Shown one piece after another: positions 46,728 to 55,739 of a stretch of DNA of 62,884 nt. The first letter of the stretch is position 1. Each line of letters begins with the position of its first letter. The stretch comes from Planctomycetaceae bacterium (lineage in GTDB: Bacteria > Planctomycetota > Planctomycetia > Planctomycetales > Planctomycetaceae): contig JAKFUF010000124.1 in assembly GCA_021732845.1 (NCBI GenBank), positions 1 through 62,884 on the forward strand. The letters run 5' to 3'. Under the pieces are notes generated by a model, which was given only the letters and a program-made list of their open reading frames with translations, was not told where the DNA came from and ran no database searches. A program made the translations under genes and the position numbers.

Positions 46728-47831
46728 TCACAGGACTTTCCGACCTTCGGCGCAATTCAAAAGTTCCGGGAACGCCAGGATTGCCGGACGCCGTCCACTT
46801 TGTTCGCGCAGGGCGTGAAGGATCCCTGCCTCCTTGAGCATCCGGAGGAAAGGCAACGCCGAATTCTTGGGGATGCCGGAACGCTCCACGAAATCTGGCG
46901 ATTGAAAAATCGGTCGGTCGAAGAGCGCGTCTAGCACTTGAATGGCGTACTGGGATTTCAAGATGTCCGAAATCTGCCGCTTCATGCGTTCGTAGAGGTC
47001 GAGAATCGTCACCACACGCGTGGCGTTCGTCTGCGCCTGTTCAAGGATGGCTCGCAGAAAAAACTCGAGCCACCCGGTCCAGTCCTGCTGCTGGCTGATG
47101 CCCCGCAACCGGGCGTAGTATTCGTCGCGGTGGGCTTCGAGGTATTCGCTCAAATAGAACATCGGGCTGGCCAGCACCCGTTTTTGAAAGAGGAAGAGTG
47201 GGATCAAGAGTCGCCCGACTCGACCATTTCCGTCATTGAAGGGGTGCAGCAGTTCAAATTGCGCGTGGACGACGGCGACCTGCACCAGCGGGTCAATTTC
47301 GTCGCCGGCCATGTACCGCTCAAAGGCTTCCAAGTGGTCGAGCAGTTGCAGTGGCGACGGCGGGACGAAGGATGCGTTTTCGAGCGTGCAGTTGTGCGGG
47401 CCAATCCAGTTTTGATGGATCCGAAATTGGCCAGGGGACTTGTCAGCCCCCCGCACGCTATTCATCAAGCGACCGTGCATTTCCCGGATCAGGTGGAGGT
47501 TCAAGGGACGATGGGCGAGCGACTGTTTCGCCAGCGTCAACGCCTCACGGTAGTTGACGACCTCTTGAATGTCCTTGACCTTCTCCGGGTCGAACTCGAT
47601 GCCAGCCTCATATTCCAGCACTTCATCAACTGTGGCTTGCGTGCCCTCAATTTTGGAGGACAGTACCGCTTCCTGATTAGTCAGCGGCGACAGCATGACC
47701 GAAGGGTTGATGACGCTCTGCAGGAGTCCGTCGTAGCGGGCCAGTGCCGCATTGGCCGGGCCTGTGAGACGGATGAGTCTGCCAAAATCGAGGCCGGTCA
47801 GCGGCAGGATGTCCGGGACATAGGGACGCAT
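46728..47831 (-). CDS. Fic family protein within the type I RM operon
   Basis: Fic proteins transfer AMP (or other groups) to target hydroxyls. The 367-residue protein has the catalytic motif HPFNDGNGRVGR and an N-terminal inhibitory motif, SSKIEG at residues 58-63, the (S/T)xxxE(G/N) pattern that places it in class II. The C-terminal part reads like a winged helix (ALFDRPIFQSPDFVERSGIP, then FLRMLKEAGILHAL). ATG 47831 follows the hsdS stop so closely (TGA at 47833-47835) that coupling is likely. Longer frames from 48095 overlap hsdS. The target is unknown. Confidence 0.9.
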   Translation of the reverse strand: MRPYVPDILPLTGLDFGRLIRLTGPANAALARYDGLLQSVINPSVMLSPLTNQEAVLSSKIEGTQATVDEVLEYEAGIEFDPEKVKDIQEVVNYREALTLAKQSLAHRPLNLHLIREMHGRLMNSVRGADKSPGQFRIHQNWIGPHNCTLENASFVPPSPLQLLDHLEAFERYMAGDEIDPLVQVAVVHAQFELLHPFNDGNGRVGRLLIPLFLFQKRVLASPMFYLSEYLEAHRDEYYARLRGISQQQDWTGWLEFFLRAILEQAQTNATRVVTILDLYERMKRQISDILKSQYAIQVLDALFDRPIFQSPDFVERSGIPKNSALPFLRMLKEAGILHALREQSGRRPAILAFPELLNCAEGRKVL

Positions 47832-47832
47832 T

Positions 47833-49182
47833 TCAGTGGTCCCCCTTGTCGGCCGGATCCCGCACGTCGATTTTGCCAGTGACGGCGGCAGAGATGAGAG
47901 CGGTTCGACGTTCCTGAAGGAGATCAGTCGCCAGCTGAGCTTCGGTTGTGAGATCGTCGAATTTTGTCGCTTTATTGTCGAGATAAGCGATGATCTGCAA
48001 CTGTTCCGAAATGGGGGGGGTGGGGATTTTGAGATTGGCCAGTTGATCGCAAGTAATTGCTCCCTTGGTGCTTCCCGCCTCGTCGCTCTCCGCACGAAGG
48101 AAGTCGTATGCCATCTCGAAAATACGCCGAAGGAAATTGACGTCCAAAGATTCTGGATTCGGCTTCAAAAAAGCTACGTGCTGGTTAATAGTCGCCTCAA
48201 AAAGCAGCGTGCTAGCCATTCCACGTGTGCGTCCTTGGCCTGTGATTCCAACTAAGACCGCAGGCGGCGAAATCTTTGGGAGATGGCATTCTTTTAAGGC
48301 CAGGCAGGTAACGAACTCTGTTGATTCTGTGACTGCCGTCTGATTTACAACAGAACTATTCAGCCAAGGGTAGGTCCCTGACTCCCAATAATCCGGATTC
48401 TCGCGGCTTGGAGTAGATCCGTTTCCAATATCTGCAATGAACTTTATGCGCTTCATATCCCAATGAGCAGGCACATCGCCAAACCATTCGATGCCGGATA
48501 CTTTTAGGGGGGCGTGAGGGTTCAGGCCTTTAGTGACGGCGTGGGAAATAACGGCTTGGCGTTTTTTTTTCAGCAGTTCGATCAATCGCTGCTGTTCTGC
48601 GATCAGTTCGTCGATCTTCGCGGTTTCACAGGTCAAGAATCGGGAAATAGCTACTTGTTCTGGGAATGGCGGAACACCCAACTGCAACGCCTTCACAATG
48701 TCCGTATTGAGGTTCGGCTGTCCGGAGCCTTGCTTAACCTTTTCGCGAATTGCATCAGTGATTGATGACAAATAATGATAGAGGAAGTGCGGATGAATTT
48801 CTTTCTGAAGCTGTTCAAACCCAACCACGCCGTCGTTAGCGCAGGCATTAATCGCCAAAATTTTCGGAACACCAAGTGTCGCGCCGCTATTTGAATAAAT
48901 TACGGTCCCCTGTTCGAAGACTCTACTGAGTTTGGCACCCTCTTCGGTGAGAAAAGATTCGGTTTCACTCAGATATACTTGATCGTCCTTTGTGATCTCG
49001 GCAACCGTTACCCACGGCGTCGCGTCTCCGCCAAAATACGTTGGGTCGCCAGCAGGTCGCGGGGATGCCCCTCTTACCACGGTAGCAATCGTTCGTATTT
49101 GCTTTACATTCCAATGCTCTGGCACTTCGCCTAACCATTCAACGCCGCTGTCCTTATACTTCGGATATCGCGGAAAGCTCAC
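47833..49182 (-). CDS. hsdS: Type I RM specificity subunit
   Basis: HsdS reads the two-part target and holds the HsdM subunits. The 449-residue protein shows the internal repeat expected: [20 protein letters not shown] near the N-terminus and [20 protein letters not shown] in the middle. Each target-recognition domain is followed by a coiled-coil conserved region ([40 protein letters not shown]). Both halves are intact. It overlaps hsdM by four bases. The target sequence cannot be predicted. Confidence 0.95.
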   Translation of the reverse strand: MSFPRYPKYKDSGVEWLGEVPEHWNVKQIRTIATVVRGASPRPAGDPTYFGGDATPWVTVAEITKDDQVYLSETESFLTEEGAKLSRVFEQGTVIYSNSGATLGVPKILAINACANDGVVGFEQLQKEIHPHFLYHYLSSITDAIREKVKQGSGQPNLNTDIVKALQLGVPPFPEQVAISRFLTCETAKIDELIAEQQRLIELLKKKRQAVISHAVTKGLNPHAPLKVSGIEWFGDVPAHWDMKRIKFIADIGNGSTPSRENPDYWESGTYPWLNSSVVNQTAVTESTEFVTCLALKECHLPKISPPAVLVGITGQGRTRGMASTLLFEATINQHVAFLKPNPESLDVNFLRRIFEMAYDFLRAESDEAGSTKGAITCDQLANLKIPTPPISEQLQIIAYLDNKATKFDDLTTEAQLATDLLQERRTALISAAVTGKIDVRDPADKGDH

Positions 49183-50921
49183 TTTGACAGCCCTCCGATC
49201 ATCTTCAGAATCCGATCGGTGACACCCTTCAACTCGGCATCAATTTCAGCCAGTTCTCGCGGTGGTTTGAACACGTAGAAGTGCCGGTTAAATGGGATTT
49301 CATACCCAACCTTCGTCTTCTCTTGGTCGATCCATGCATCGGGCGCGTGCGGAAGTACTTCGCGATTGAAATAAGTGCTCAGTTCCTCGCTGAGCGGCAC
49401 ATTTTCGGTGTCGCGCAGGTTTGAATCCGGCTGTGGCTTCCCCTTCAACTTCCCCTTCGTGGCCTTCACGATTTGCCCTGCCCCATCGCGCTCGGGCCGC
49501 TCCACCGTGATCGTCCGGTAGCCGAACTCTTCGTTCTTGAAAATCCGACTGATCGGCACGCCGTCACGAGTCACCTTTTTGCAGTTGCCGAACAGCTTGG
49601 TAATCTCCTCGATATGCTCGGGGCTCAGTTCCTTCCGCTTGCTCCCCAGACTTTTCCGCATCTTCTGCCAGAACCCGCTGGCGTCGATCAGTTGCAGTTT
49701 CCCTTTTCGGTTCTCGGGTTTCCGGTTGCTGACGATCCAGATGTACGTGCTGATGCCGGTGTTGTAGAACATGTCGGTCGGCAGGCCGATGATCGCTTCA
49801 ACGAGATCGTTCTCCAGAACGTAGCGGCGGATCTCACTCTCGCCGGAGCCCGCCCCGCCGGTAAAGAGCGGCGAACCGTTCAACACGATGCCAAACCGAC
49901 TCCCCCCGTCCTTCGCCGGCCGCATTTTGGAAATCAGGTGCAGTAGGAACAGGAGCGATCCATCGCTGACACGGGGTAGCCCCGGTCCAAACCTCCCATT
50001 GAACCCCTGTTGCTCAGCCTCCTTACGGATCTCCTTTTCGATCTTTTTCCACTCGACCCCGAACGGAGGATTGGAAAGCATGTAATCGAAATGGTTCCCG
50101 GTCAGCCCGTCATTTGAAAGCGTGTTGCCGAAAATGATGTTGCCGATGTCCTGCCCCTTGATGAGCATGTCGGCCTTGCAGATGGCGTAAGATTCCGGGT
50201 TCAACTCCTGCCCATACATCACGAGCCGCGCGCCCGGATTCAATTCCGTCAGATGCTCGCCGCTGACGGACAGCATGCCACCGGTGCCTGCTGTAGGATC
50301 ATAGATGGACCGGACGACTCCCGGCTTCGTCAGCGCCAAGTCGTCTTCGATGAAGATCAGATTGACCATCAAGCGGATGACTTCGCGCGGGGTGAAGTGT
50401 TCCCCGGCAGTCTCGTTTGACAGTTCGGCAAACCGCCGGATCAACTCCTCGAACACCGCGCCCATCTGGGCGTTGCTCACAACCTCGGGATGCAGGTCGA
50501 TGTTCGCGAACTTCTGAGCCACCAGGTAGAGCAGACCAGACTTTGCCAGCCGGTCAATTTGGATGTGGAAATCGAATGATTCAAAGATGTTCCGCACGGC
50601 GGGCGAAAACGCCTGCATGTACGCGAACAGGTTCTCCTTGATGTGGTCCGCATCGCCAAGCAGCTTCTTCAGATCGAGCGGCGACGTGTTGAAAAAGAAC
50701 TGGCCGGACTTCCTCAATAGGAACGGCTCGGGGTTCACTCCCGCCTTCTGCCGAATCGCCAGTTCCGCCAACACGGCACCCTTCGACTTCTCCAGGACGC
50801 AGTCCAGTCGACGCAGCACGGTGAACGGCAGGATCACTTTGCCGTATTCGGACTGCTTGTAGTCCCCACGCAGCAGGTCAGCCACGGACCAGATGAAGGA
50901 TGAAAGATTCGGATCGGCCAT
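49179..50921 (-). CDS. hsdM: Type I RM DNA methyltransferase subunit
   Basis: HsdM methylates adenine in the target and protects host DNA. From ATG 50921 it has 580 residues. The start block is [20 protein letters not shown] followed by [14 protein letters not shown]. Motif I is [11 protein letters not shown] and motif IV is NPPFG, which marks N6-adenine methyltransferases. The frame upstream of 50921 is not conserved and is rejected. It is the first gene of the long minus-strand defence run. Confidence 0.96.
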   Translation of the reverse strand: MADPNLSSFIWSVADLLRGDYKQSEYGKVILPFTVLRRLDCVLEKSKGAVLAELAIRQKAGVNPEPFLLRKSGQFFFNTSPLDLKKLLGDADHIKENLFAYMQAFSPAVRNIFESFDFHIQIDRLAKSGLLYLVAQKFANIDLHPEVVSNAQMGAVFEELIRRFAELSNETAGEHFTPREVIRLMVNLIFIEDDLALTKPGVVRSIYDPTAGTGGMLSVSGEHLTELNPGARLVMYGQELNPESYAICKADMLIKGQDIGNIIFGNTLSNDGLTGNHFDYMLSNPPFGVEWKKIEKEIRKEAEQQGFNGRFGPGLPRVSDGSLLFLLHLISKMRPAKDGGSRFGIVLNGSPLFTGGAGSGESEIRRYVLENDLVEAIIGLPTDMFYNTGISTYIWIVSNRKPENRKGKLQLIDASGFWQKMRKSLGSKRKELSPEHIEEITKLFGNCKKVTRDGVPISRIFKNEEFGYRTITVERPERDGAGQIVKATKGKLKGKPQPDSNLRDTENVPLSEELSTYFNREVLPHAPDAWIDQEKTKVGYEIPFNRHFYVFKPPRELAEIDAELKGVTDRILKMIGGLSK

Positions 50922-51281
50922 GAACGGTTTGATGGGAGATGAATGGGAAAAAGGATGTGGGGCCTCGCTGCAACTCCAAACTGTGCAACTCGAAGGGGTG
51001 CATCCTATGAAGAACTTCGCGCCGACTCTACGGAGAAGGCATTCTGCGCCGAAATGCCCGGTTTTCGCCCATTCAAACTCTCGAATCCGCGACGCATTTC
51101 GCAGCTTCCGTGAGCTGACTGCAACTATTTCTTCACGACGCGGTCGCTGTCCTCGTGACATGGGAAACGAGTTTAATCAGGACCAATTTGGCTTCTCCAA
51201 GGGATCTGGACTGATATACTCGTTGGTCTTACAGGTAGGCTGTGGGCACGGCAAGTTCTTTTGGCATCGGAGGTTGCGCAT

Positions 51282-52769
51282 ATGTCGAATGCATCAATGG
51301 GATTTGACACCACCGGGACGCACGAGTTCACCATAAGCGCCTTATTGGACTCTGATGGCACTCCATATGTCGGGGCAAGCGGGACGATACGATTTAATAG
51401 GCGAGACGGCCTCACGTTCGACTTTGACATACCGGACTCTGCCTGCCTTGGACGAAGGCCGAGCGTCGAGGGAATAGACCGGAAGTCCAGAGCAGCGGGA
51501 TTCTATGAAATATCCCGTTCACCATCTTGGAGGGGCCTGCTTGCAAACGGAAAAGAGTTTCAGCTGTTTGAGACGAGTGGCACGACGCAGCATGTCCGGC
51601 ACTTTGGACAAGTCGATCTTCCGAACCGCAGAATATTAATCGGACGGGCCGCATTCGGACTAGTTACGCTTTCAAGCACAGGCCTGCTTGGATTTCAATA
51701 CAACACACCATTGAGTTCTCGATATTTTCTTGCCGGTGTCCCTCCATTCCATTGGCCGGAAGAATACGAACACAATTCTGAGGACGGACGCACATACTCG
51801 TCACGTTGCTTCACACTTTCCCGCAACCCATTAATACGAGTAATCAATGCTGACAAGGACTGCGGGGTTTCCGACGGCGTGTGGCTTCTATCGGAGGAAG
51901 CAACTCCAGATGACATACGCACACCGCCAGATAGTTGCCAAAATGGCAGAAACTTTCTGTCGTTTCTCATGGGGAGATCCGTTCAATTCCTTTGGACAGA
52001 CAGGTTCCACGACAATGGAGATCTCAGTCGCCTGTATTATGGTGTATTTCGACATGTCCAAGAATCGCTCGGACACGAACAACCATTGCCCCTCTGCCGA
52101 CTAAAGGAAATCGCAACTAGTCACGAGATTTGCGCAAAAATGCCGGCGCTCTTTGAAAAATTTGTCGCTGTGGATAAGCAATTTAATATAGATTTCATCT
52201 CTAGTCCGATCCGGGCCGCATTTGACACATACGCCGACGATAAATTGGCCTTCGGATGCATCAGCTTAGAGCGACTGGCAGCAGCCCACAAAAAACACTG
52301 CAAGTCGATAGGATGCACGGTTGATGCCAAGAAGCACCTCACAAAAGAGCAAGGTGCGTCTATTCGGCAAGCTCTCTCGGAGAAGTTGTTGGAGCTGAAA
52401 GAATCTTTAGACCTGCCAAATGACGTCGTCAATTTTCTGATTGACAAGAAAATTGCAAATATTCACACACCGCCCAACGCGGATTCACTCAAGGAAGTCT
52501 TTACGACCCTCGGGATAGATTTGACCCAAAGCGAGAAGTTAGCGATCCAACAGCGAAATCACGTATTCCACGGCAGCCAGACGATGACCGGAACTGGGCT
52601 CAAGGATATTGAATCCGAGATGAAACGATTTGATATCATTCGAACGCTTGTTTACAAGGCCGTTTTGCGCCTACTGAATTACGATGGCCCATATATGGAT
52701 TATGGAGATGTCGATGCTGGAAAGGCATTTTCAATTCGCGTCCTAGTACGCCGTCCGCAAACAGAATAG
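51282..52769 (+). CDS. HEPN protein, ApeA-like, divergent from hsdM
   Basis: A 495-residue protein. The C-terminal region has KLAIQQRNHVFHGSQTM, where R-NHVF-H is an RX4H HEPN motif with the usual HG following. This is the pattern of Apea-like HEPN RNases, which act in abortive infection. The N-terminal 200 residues look beta-rich and resemble the domain found in front of such HEPNs. Start 51282 has GGAGG eight bases upstream; a TTG at 51261 is possible. By eye it is less GC-rich than the core genome. It is divergent from hsdM, with 360 bases between, and is the only large defence gene on the plus strand. Confidence 0.68.
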   Translation: MSNASMGFDTTGTHEFTISALLDSDGTPYVGASGTIRFNRRDGLTFDFDIPDSACLGRRPSVEGIDRKSRAAGFYEISRSPSWRGLLANGKEFQLFETSGTTQHVRHFGQVDLPNRRILIGRAAFGLVTLSSTGLLGFQYNTPLSSRYFLAGVPPFHWPEEYEHNSEDGRTYSSRCFTLSRNPLIRVINADKDCGVSDGVWLLSEEATPDDIRTPPDSCQNGRNFLSFLMGRSVQFLWTDRFHDNGDLSRLYYGVFRHVQESLGHEQPLPLCRLKEIATSHEICAKMPALFEKFVAVDKQFNIDFISSPIRAAFDTYADDKLAFGCISLERLAAAHKKHCKSIGCTVDAKKHLTKEQGASIRQALSEKLLELKESLDLPNDVVNFLIDKKIANIHTPPNADSLKEVFTTLGIDLTQSEKLAIQQRNHVFHGSQTMTGTGLKDIESEMKRFDIIRTLVYKAVLRLLNYDGPYMDYGDVDAGKAFSIRVLVRRPQTE

Positions 52770-52823
52770 AGCGGTTCTACCCTGCGGGGGGTAGATGTGT
52801 TCTCGCAGTGGTTTTGTTGAATC

Positions 52824-53729
52824 TCAGCGCATCGCGGACATCTCTGGCGACGTGCCATCTTCAAAAAGCATCGTGCCATCCGGGTACCGGTAGGCGGCGA
52901 GCCGGTATTTTTGGTGATGCCCGGAAAACTGTGGCTCGAAGCGTTCCTGATAGCGGTAGCCCGCGCCGTAGTCGACGCAATAGCCACGGCCCGACCGCTG
53001 AGAGTGACCGTAGTGACCGAACACACATAATTCTGGCCCAAAATACCATCGCCACCATTGCACCCTTTCCTCCAAGCGGTGGGAATTGCTCTCCGTTTCG
53101 GACGGTCGGCCCCGCTGCTCCAGCCCTGAAGTAAGAACCTTGACGGGATTTTCGTTCTGCTCAATCAACTTCCGCTCTGTCCTTTCAGTGATGCCGAGTC
53201 GTTTGATCGTCGCAGCGGCGTGTTCCGCACCCTGTTTCATGAGTGCCAAGGTTTCGGTTGAGCCACGCGCCACGTCGATCATGTGGTCGTTCCAGCAAGC
53301 ATGCACAATCCGGCAGCCGTAGCCTTCCAGTGCCAGCGGCAGCGTTTTGAAAAAATCGACAATGCTTTTTCGCATGGGCTCGTCCGCCAGCCGTTGCGGG
53401 ACTACCTGCCCCTCATGGGTAAATGGATCTCCAAAAAACCAGTCATTGTCGAATTTCCGGCGATTCAGCATCAGATTCAGATCGTGATTTCCTAGCACGC
53501 ACTGAGCCTTTCCAGCCTCGACCAGTTCACGGACGCGCTCGACCACCGCTGGACTATCCGGGCCACGGTCGGTCAGATCTCCCAGAAAGACCAGCCGCCG
53601 CCCGTCTGGATGCTCCCCACGCAGGTTGTAGCCAAGCTTTTCAATCAGGCTATTGAGGGCGTCAATCTCGCCGTGGACATCGCCAATGATGTCAATTCGG
53701 TCAGAGAGGAGTGGATGAACGAGCGACAT
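52824..53729 (-). CDS. Calcineurin-like metallophosphatase
   Basis: A 301-residue metallophosphatase with the metal motifs in order: GDVHGE near residue 15, FLGDLTDRGPDS at about 47-58, and VLGNHDLNL near 80. The GDVHG and GDxxDRG pair points to the bacterial protein phosphatase or diadenosine-tetraphosphatase (PrpE/ApaH) branch. A later His is in IVHACWNDH, and another in CVFGHYGHS. The length fits ApaH/PrpE with an extension. The substrate is not known. The next gene, on the same strand, ends 94 bases away and is not obviously connected. Confidence 0.85.
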   Translation of the reverse strand: MSLVHPLLSDRIDIIGDVHGEIDALNSLIEKLGYNLRGEHPDGRRLVFLGDLTDRGPDSPAVVERVRELVEAGKAQCVLGNHDLNLMLNRRKFDNDWFFGDPFTHEGQVVPQRLADEPMRKSIVDFFKTLPLALEGYGCRIVHACWNDHMIDVARGSTETLALMKQGAEHAAATIKRLGITERTERKLIEQNENPVKVLTSGLEQRGRPSETESNSHRLEERVQWWRWYFGPELCVFGHYGHSQRSGRGYCVDYGAGYRYQERFEPQFSGHHQKYRLAAYRYPDGTMLFEDGTSPEMSAMR

Positions 53730-53764
53730 GGAAAACATTTCCTTGAAGACTGGGGACCGCGACT

Positions 53765-54487
53765 TTACCCAATCAGGCGCTTCTTTGCCGCCTGAAACTC
53801 GGCATCCGATAGCACTCCGCTTTCTTTCAGCCGGGCAAGTGCCGACAGTTCGTCCGAGAGATTTCGGGCTGGGGCCATGGTCTGGGGTGTTCTGAGCTGG
53901 CGAATCGCAGAGTCAATGTAACTCTTGATCTCCTTGGCCGTCAGATTGTTCCCCGGTGACGCAAACATGAAAGTATTCTCGTCTTTTGTCGCCGCGAATA
54001 TTCCCCCCCGACTCTCATTGCCGCCCGGTATCGTGAATTGCATGAATCCACTGATGACTGGGCCGGCCTCTCTGAACTGAATCGCCGTGATCGATGAAAA
54101 TGGGATTTCTTTGGTGCCGGTGATGCCCTTGTTGAAAAACCCCAGAACGCCGCGCGGAGTGATGGTCACCCGGTCTTCAAACACCCGCAGAGTGTCTTGA
54201 ACGCCCTTCATGACAAAGACGGCCCCTGATGCGTCAGCCACCACTTCCGACTTCGCCGGCACTGCCGCGTTTTGGACGGGTGGCGGCGGACCAGGAGCAG
54301 CCGGCATCAACGCACGCGGTGGTGATTTCACAAAGACACTCTTCGGTGGTGTTTTCGTGACAACCGGTTCCAGCGGCGTGAACAGGTCAAAGGTCTCTCG
54401 GCATTTCAAGCAAGCCATTTTCTTGCCGAGACTATTGTCCGGCACCTTGTAGATCTGCCCACAGTGGGGGCATGGAATTCGAGTCAT
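53765..54487 (-). CDS. Zinc-ribbon, DUF4429 and SHOCT domain protein
   Basis: A 240-residue protein with three parts. Residues 1-35 form a zinc ribbon (IPCPHCGQIY...MACLKCRETF). After a Pro-rich linker, residues about 95-190 match a PH-like DUF4429 domain (FEDRVTITPRGVLGFFNKGI, GTKEIPFSSITAIQFREAGP, FTIPGGNESRGG). The last 30 residues are SHOCT (LSDELSALARLKESGVLSDA, ending KKRLIG). Such proteins are common on mobile DNA and in phage-related loci. The role is unknown. It is divergent from the XRE regulator. Confidence 0.85.
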   Translation of the reverse strand: MTRIPCPHCGQIYKVPDNSLGKKMACLKCRETFDLFTPLEPVVTKTPPKSVFVKSPPRALMPAAPGPPPPVQNAAVPAKSEVVADASGAVFVMKGVQDTLRVFEDRVTITPRGVLGFFNKGITGTKEIPFSSITAIQFREAGPVISGFMQFTIPGGNESRGGIFAATKDENTFMFASPGNNLTAKEIKSYIDSAIRQLRTPQTMAPARNLSDELSALARLKESGVLSDAEFQAAKKRLIG

Positions 54488-54620
54488 GATTTAAGACCTG
54501 CCCGTGAATGTTCAAGCTCGCCCGTCAATGTACGATCCGAGGGACAGTCCCGTAAAGTACGTTTCTTGAATTCAACCACCCCTCCACACTCGACGGTTTG
54601 CAGCAGCATTCCGACCGGGA

Positions 54621-54881
54621 GTGACGCAGGTGGCGGCGACTGAAACATCAATTCAACGGAAATTCGGCCAGCGCCTGCGCGAGGTTCGGAAACAGAAGGG
54701 GACATCTCAGGAAAAGCTAGCTGCCGACGCCGGTGTCAGTCGGACCTATGTCAGCGACATCGAACGCGGTGCCAGGAACGTCTCACTCACTACCGTTGAA
54801 GGGCTGGCTGCGGCACTCGGGGTGACGATGGCGGAATTGATGCCAGACTGGCCGAATTCCACCGCCGCAGAATCTCCCTGA
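54621..54881 (+). CDS. XRE family DNA-binding regulator
   Basis: An 86-residue protein formed almost entirely of a Cro/C1-type helix-turn-helix: FGQRLREVRKQKGTSQEKLA, then ADAGVSRTYVSDIERGARNV and LTTVEGLAAALGVTMAELMP. The size fits a restriction controller (C protein) or a phage-type repressor. It lies 3.7 kb from hsdM, so control of the RM genes is speculative. Start codon GTG 54621; GTG 54630 is another choice with a GGGAG upstream. Confidence 0.82.
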   Translation: MTQVAATETSIQRKFGQRLREVRKQKGTSQEKLAADAGVSRTYVSDIERGARNVSLTTVEGLAAALGVTMAELMPDWPNSTAAESP

Positions 54882-54899
54882 TGCCCAGTATTCAGCGCA

Positions 54900-55055
54900 A
54901 TTCTCGTCCCGATTAAAAAGGCTCTCAGTCATTTCACCGCCGCTGCCCGCAATAAAACCACGTCACTCCGGGCCATTGCGGCGAAGCTGGACGAACTGGG
55001 GCACACTACCCGGCGCGGCAAAAAGTGGAATGCAGTCCCGAGTCGCGCAATTGCT
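54900..55055 (+). pseudogene. Inverted 3' fragment of a serine recombinase
   Basis: On the plus strand, bases 54960-55040 encode TSLRAIAAKLDELGHTTRRG followed by KKWNAV. This is the typical C-terminal end of a resolvase-family recombinase. The gene on the minus strand just beyond (55006-55632) ends abruptly where this segment should follow. The two therefore look like halves of one gene with the 3' end flipped. Confidence 0.7.
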
Positions 55056-55632
55056 GGATTTCAGGCAGCAAGTCACAGTAGGCGCTCAGTGCCGCTGAGC
55101 GATGGGATTCAGCCGCCACCTTTGACCCTGCAATTCCACCGGCGATACGCCGGTCTTCTTTCCCGTCCCAGTGACCGGTACGGCGTGAGCCGAGAAGAAT
55201 CCCACGAGCCTTCGCGGCTTGTAACGCGGCCTTGGTCCGCTCGCTGATGCGACGAGCTTCATCTTCAGCCACGGCGGCAAGGATGTGGATCGTCAGACGG
55301 TTCGCATGGGGATTATCGCAGGCGACAAATTCGATGTCCGACTCCATCAAGGCAGACAAGAACGCCACATTTCTACTCAACCGATCCAGCTTCGCGACTA
55401 CAAGTGTGGCTTTGGACCGCTTCGCGTGGGCCTTTGCCTTTTTCAGTTCTGGCCGATCAGAAACGCGACCACTCTCGACTTGTGTGTACTTCGCCAGAAT
55501 CCTATTTCCGGATCTCTGAGCAAATTGCTCAACAGCAAACTCCTGCCCTTCAAGTCCGAGTCCGGACTCTCCCTGCTGTTTGGTCGAGACCCGGAAATAG
55601 GCCACGATTCCGCCACCAATTGCTGGCACCAC
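55006..55632 (-). CDS. Serine recombinase (resolvase/invertase), rearranged C-terminus
   Basis: A 208-residue serine recombinase. The catalytic Ser lies in AYFRVSTKQQGESGLGLEGQ. The block VVAKLDRLSRNVAFLSALME and VAEDEARRISERTKAALQAA are typical of the catalytic domain and hinge helix. The C-terminal end (LLPEIQQLRDSG) then breaks off into an unrelated tail (LHSTFCRAG), and the missing part lies inverted on the other strand. Without that helix-turn-helix it probably cannot bind its site. A perfect 9-bp palindrome lies 27 bases upstream of the start. Confidence 0.85.
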   Translation of the reverse strand: MVPAIGGGIVAYFRVSTKQQGESGLGLEGQEFAVEQFAQRSGNRILAKYTQVESGRVSDRPELKKAKAHAKRSKATLVVAKLDRLSRNVAFLSALMESDIEFVACDNPHANRLTIHILAAVAEDEARRISERTKAALQAAKARGILLGSRRTGHWDGKEDRRIAGGIAGSKVAAESHRSAALSAYCDLLPEIQQLRDSGLHSTFCRAG

Positions 55633-55658
55633 ACACTTCCTTCCGCCTGTATTATTTT

Positions 55659-55678
55659 CCCTTGATGACCATCAAGGG
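55659..55678. promoter_or_regulatory. Perfect palindrome upstream of the recombinase
   Basis: CCCTTGATG and CATCAAGGG flank a two-base centre. It lies between the recombinase start and the end of the radical-SAM/intein gene, and could be an operator or part of a recombination site. Confidence 0.5.
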
Positions 55679-55739
55679 AATCATTACACCCTACACTTTC
55701 TAAACGTAGGCCATGCGGAATGGTTCATCACAATTGGAA

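Noticed and set aside
54621-54881. Dedicated controller protein for the type I RM system
   Set aside because: It is 3.7 kb away with unrelated genes in between, and I see no shared operator sequence.
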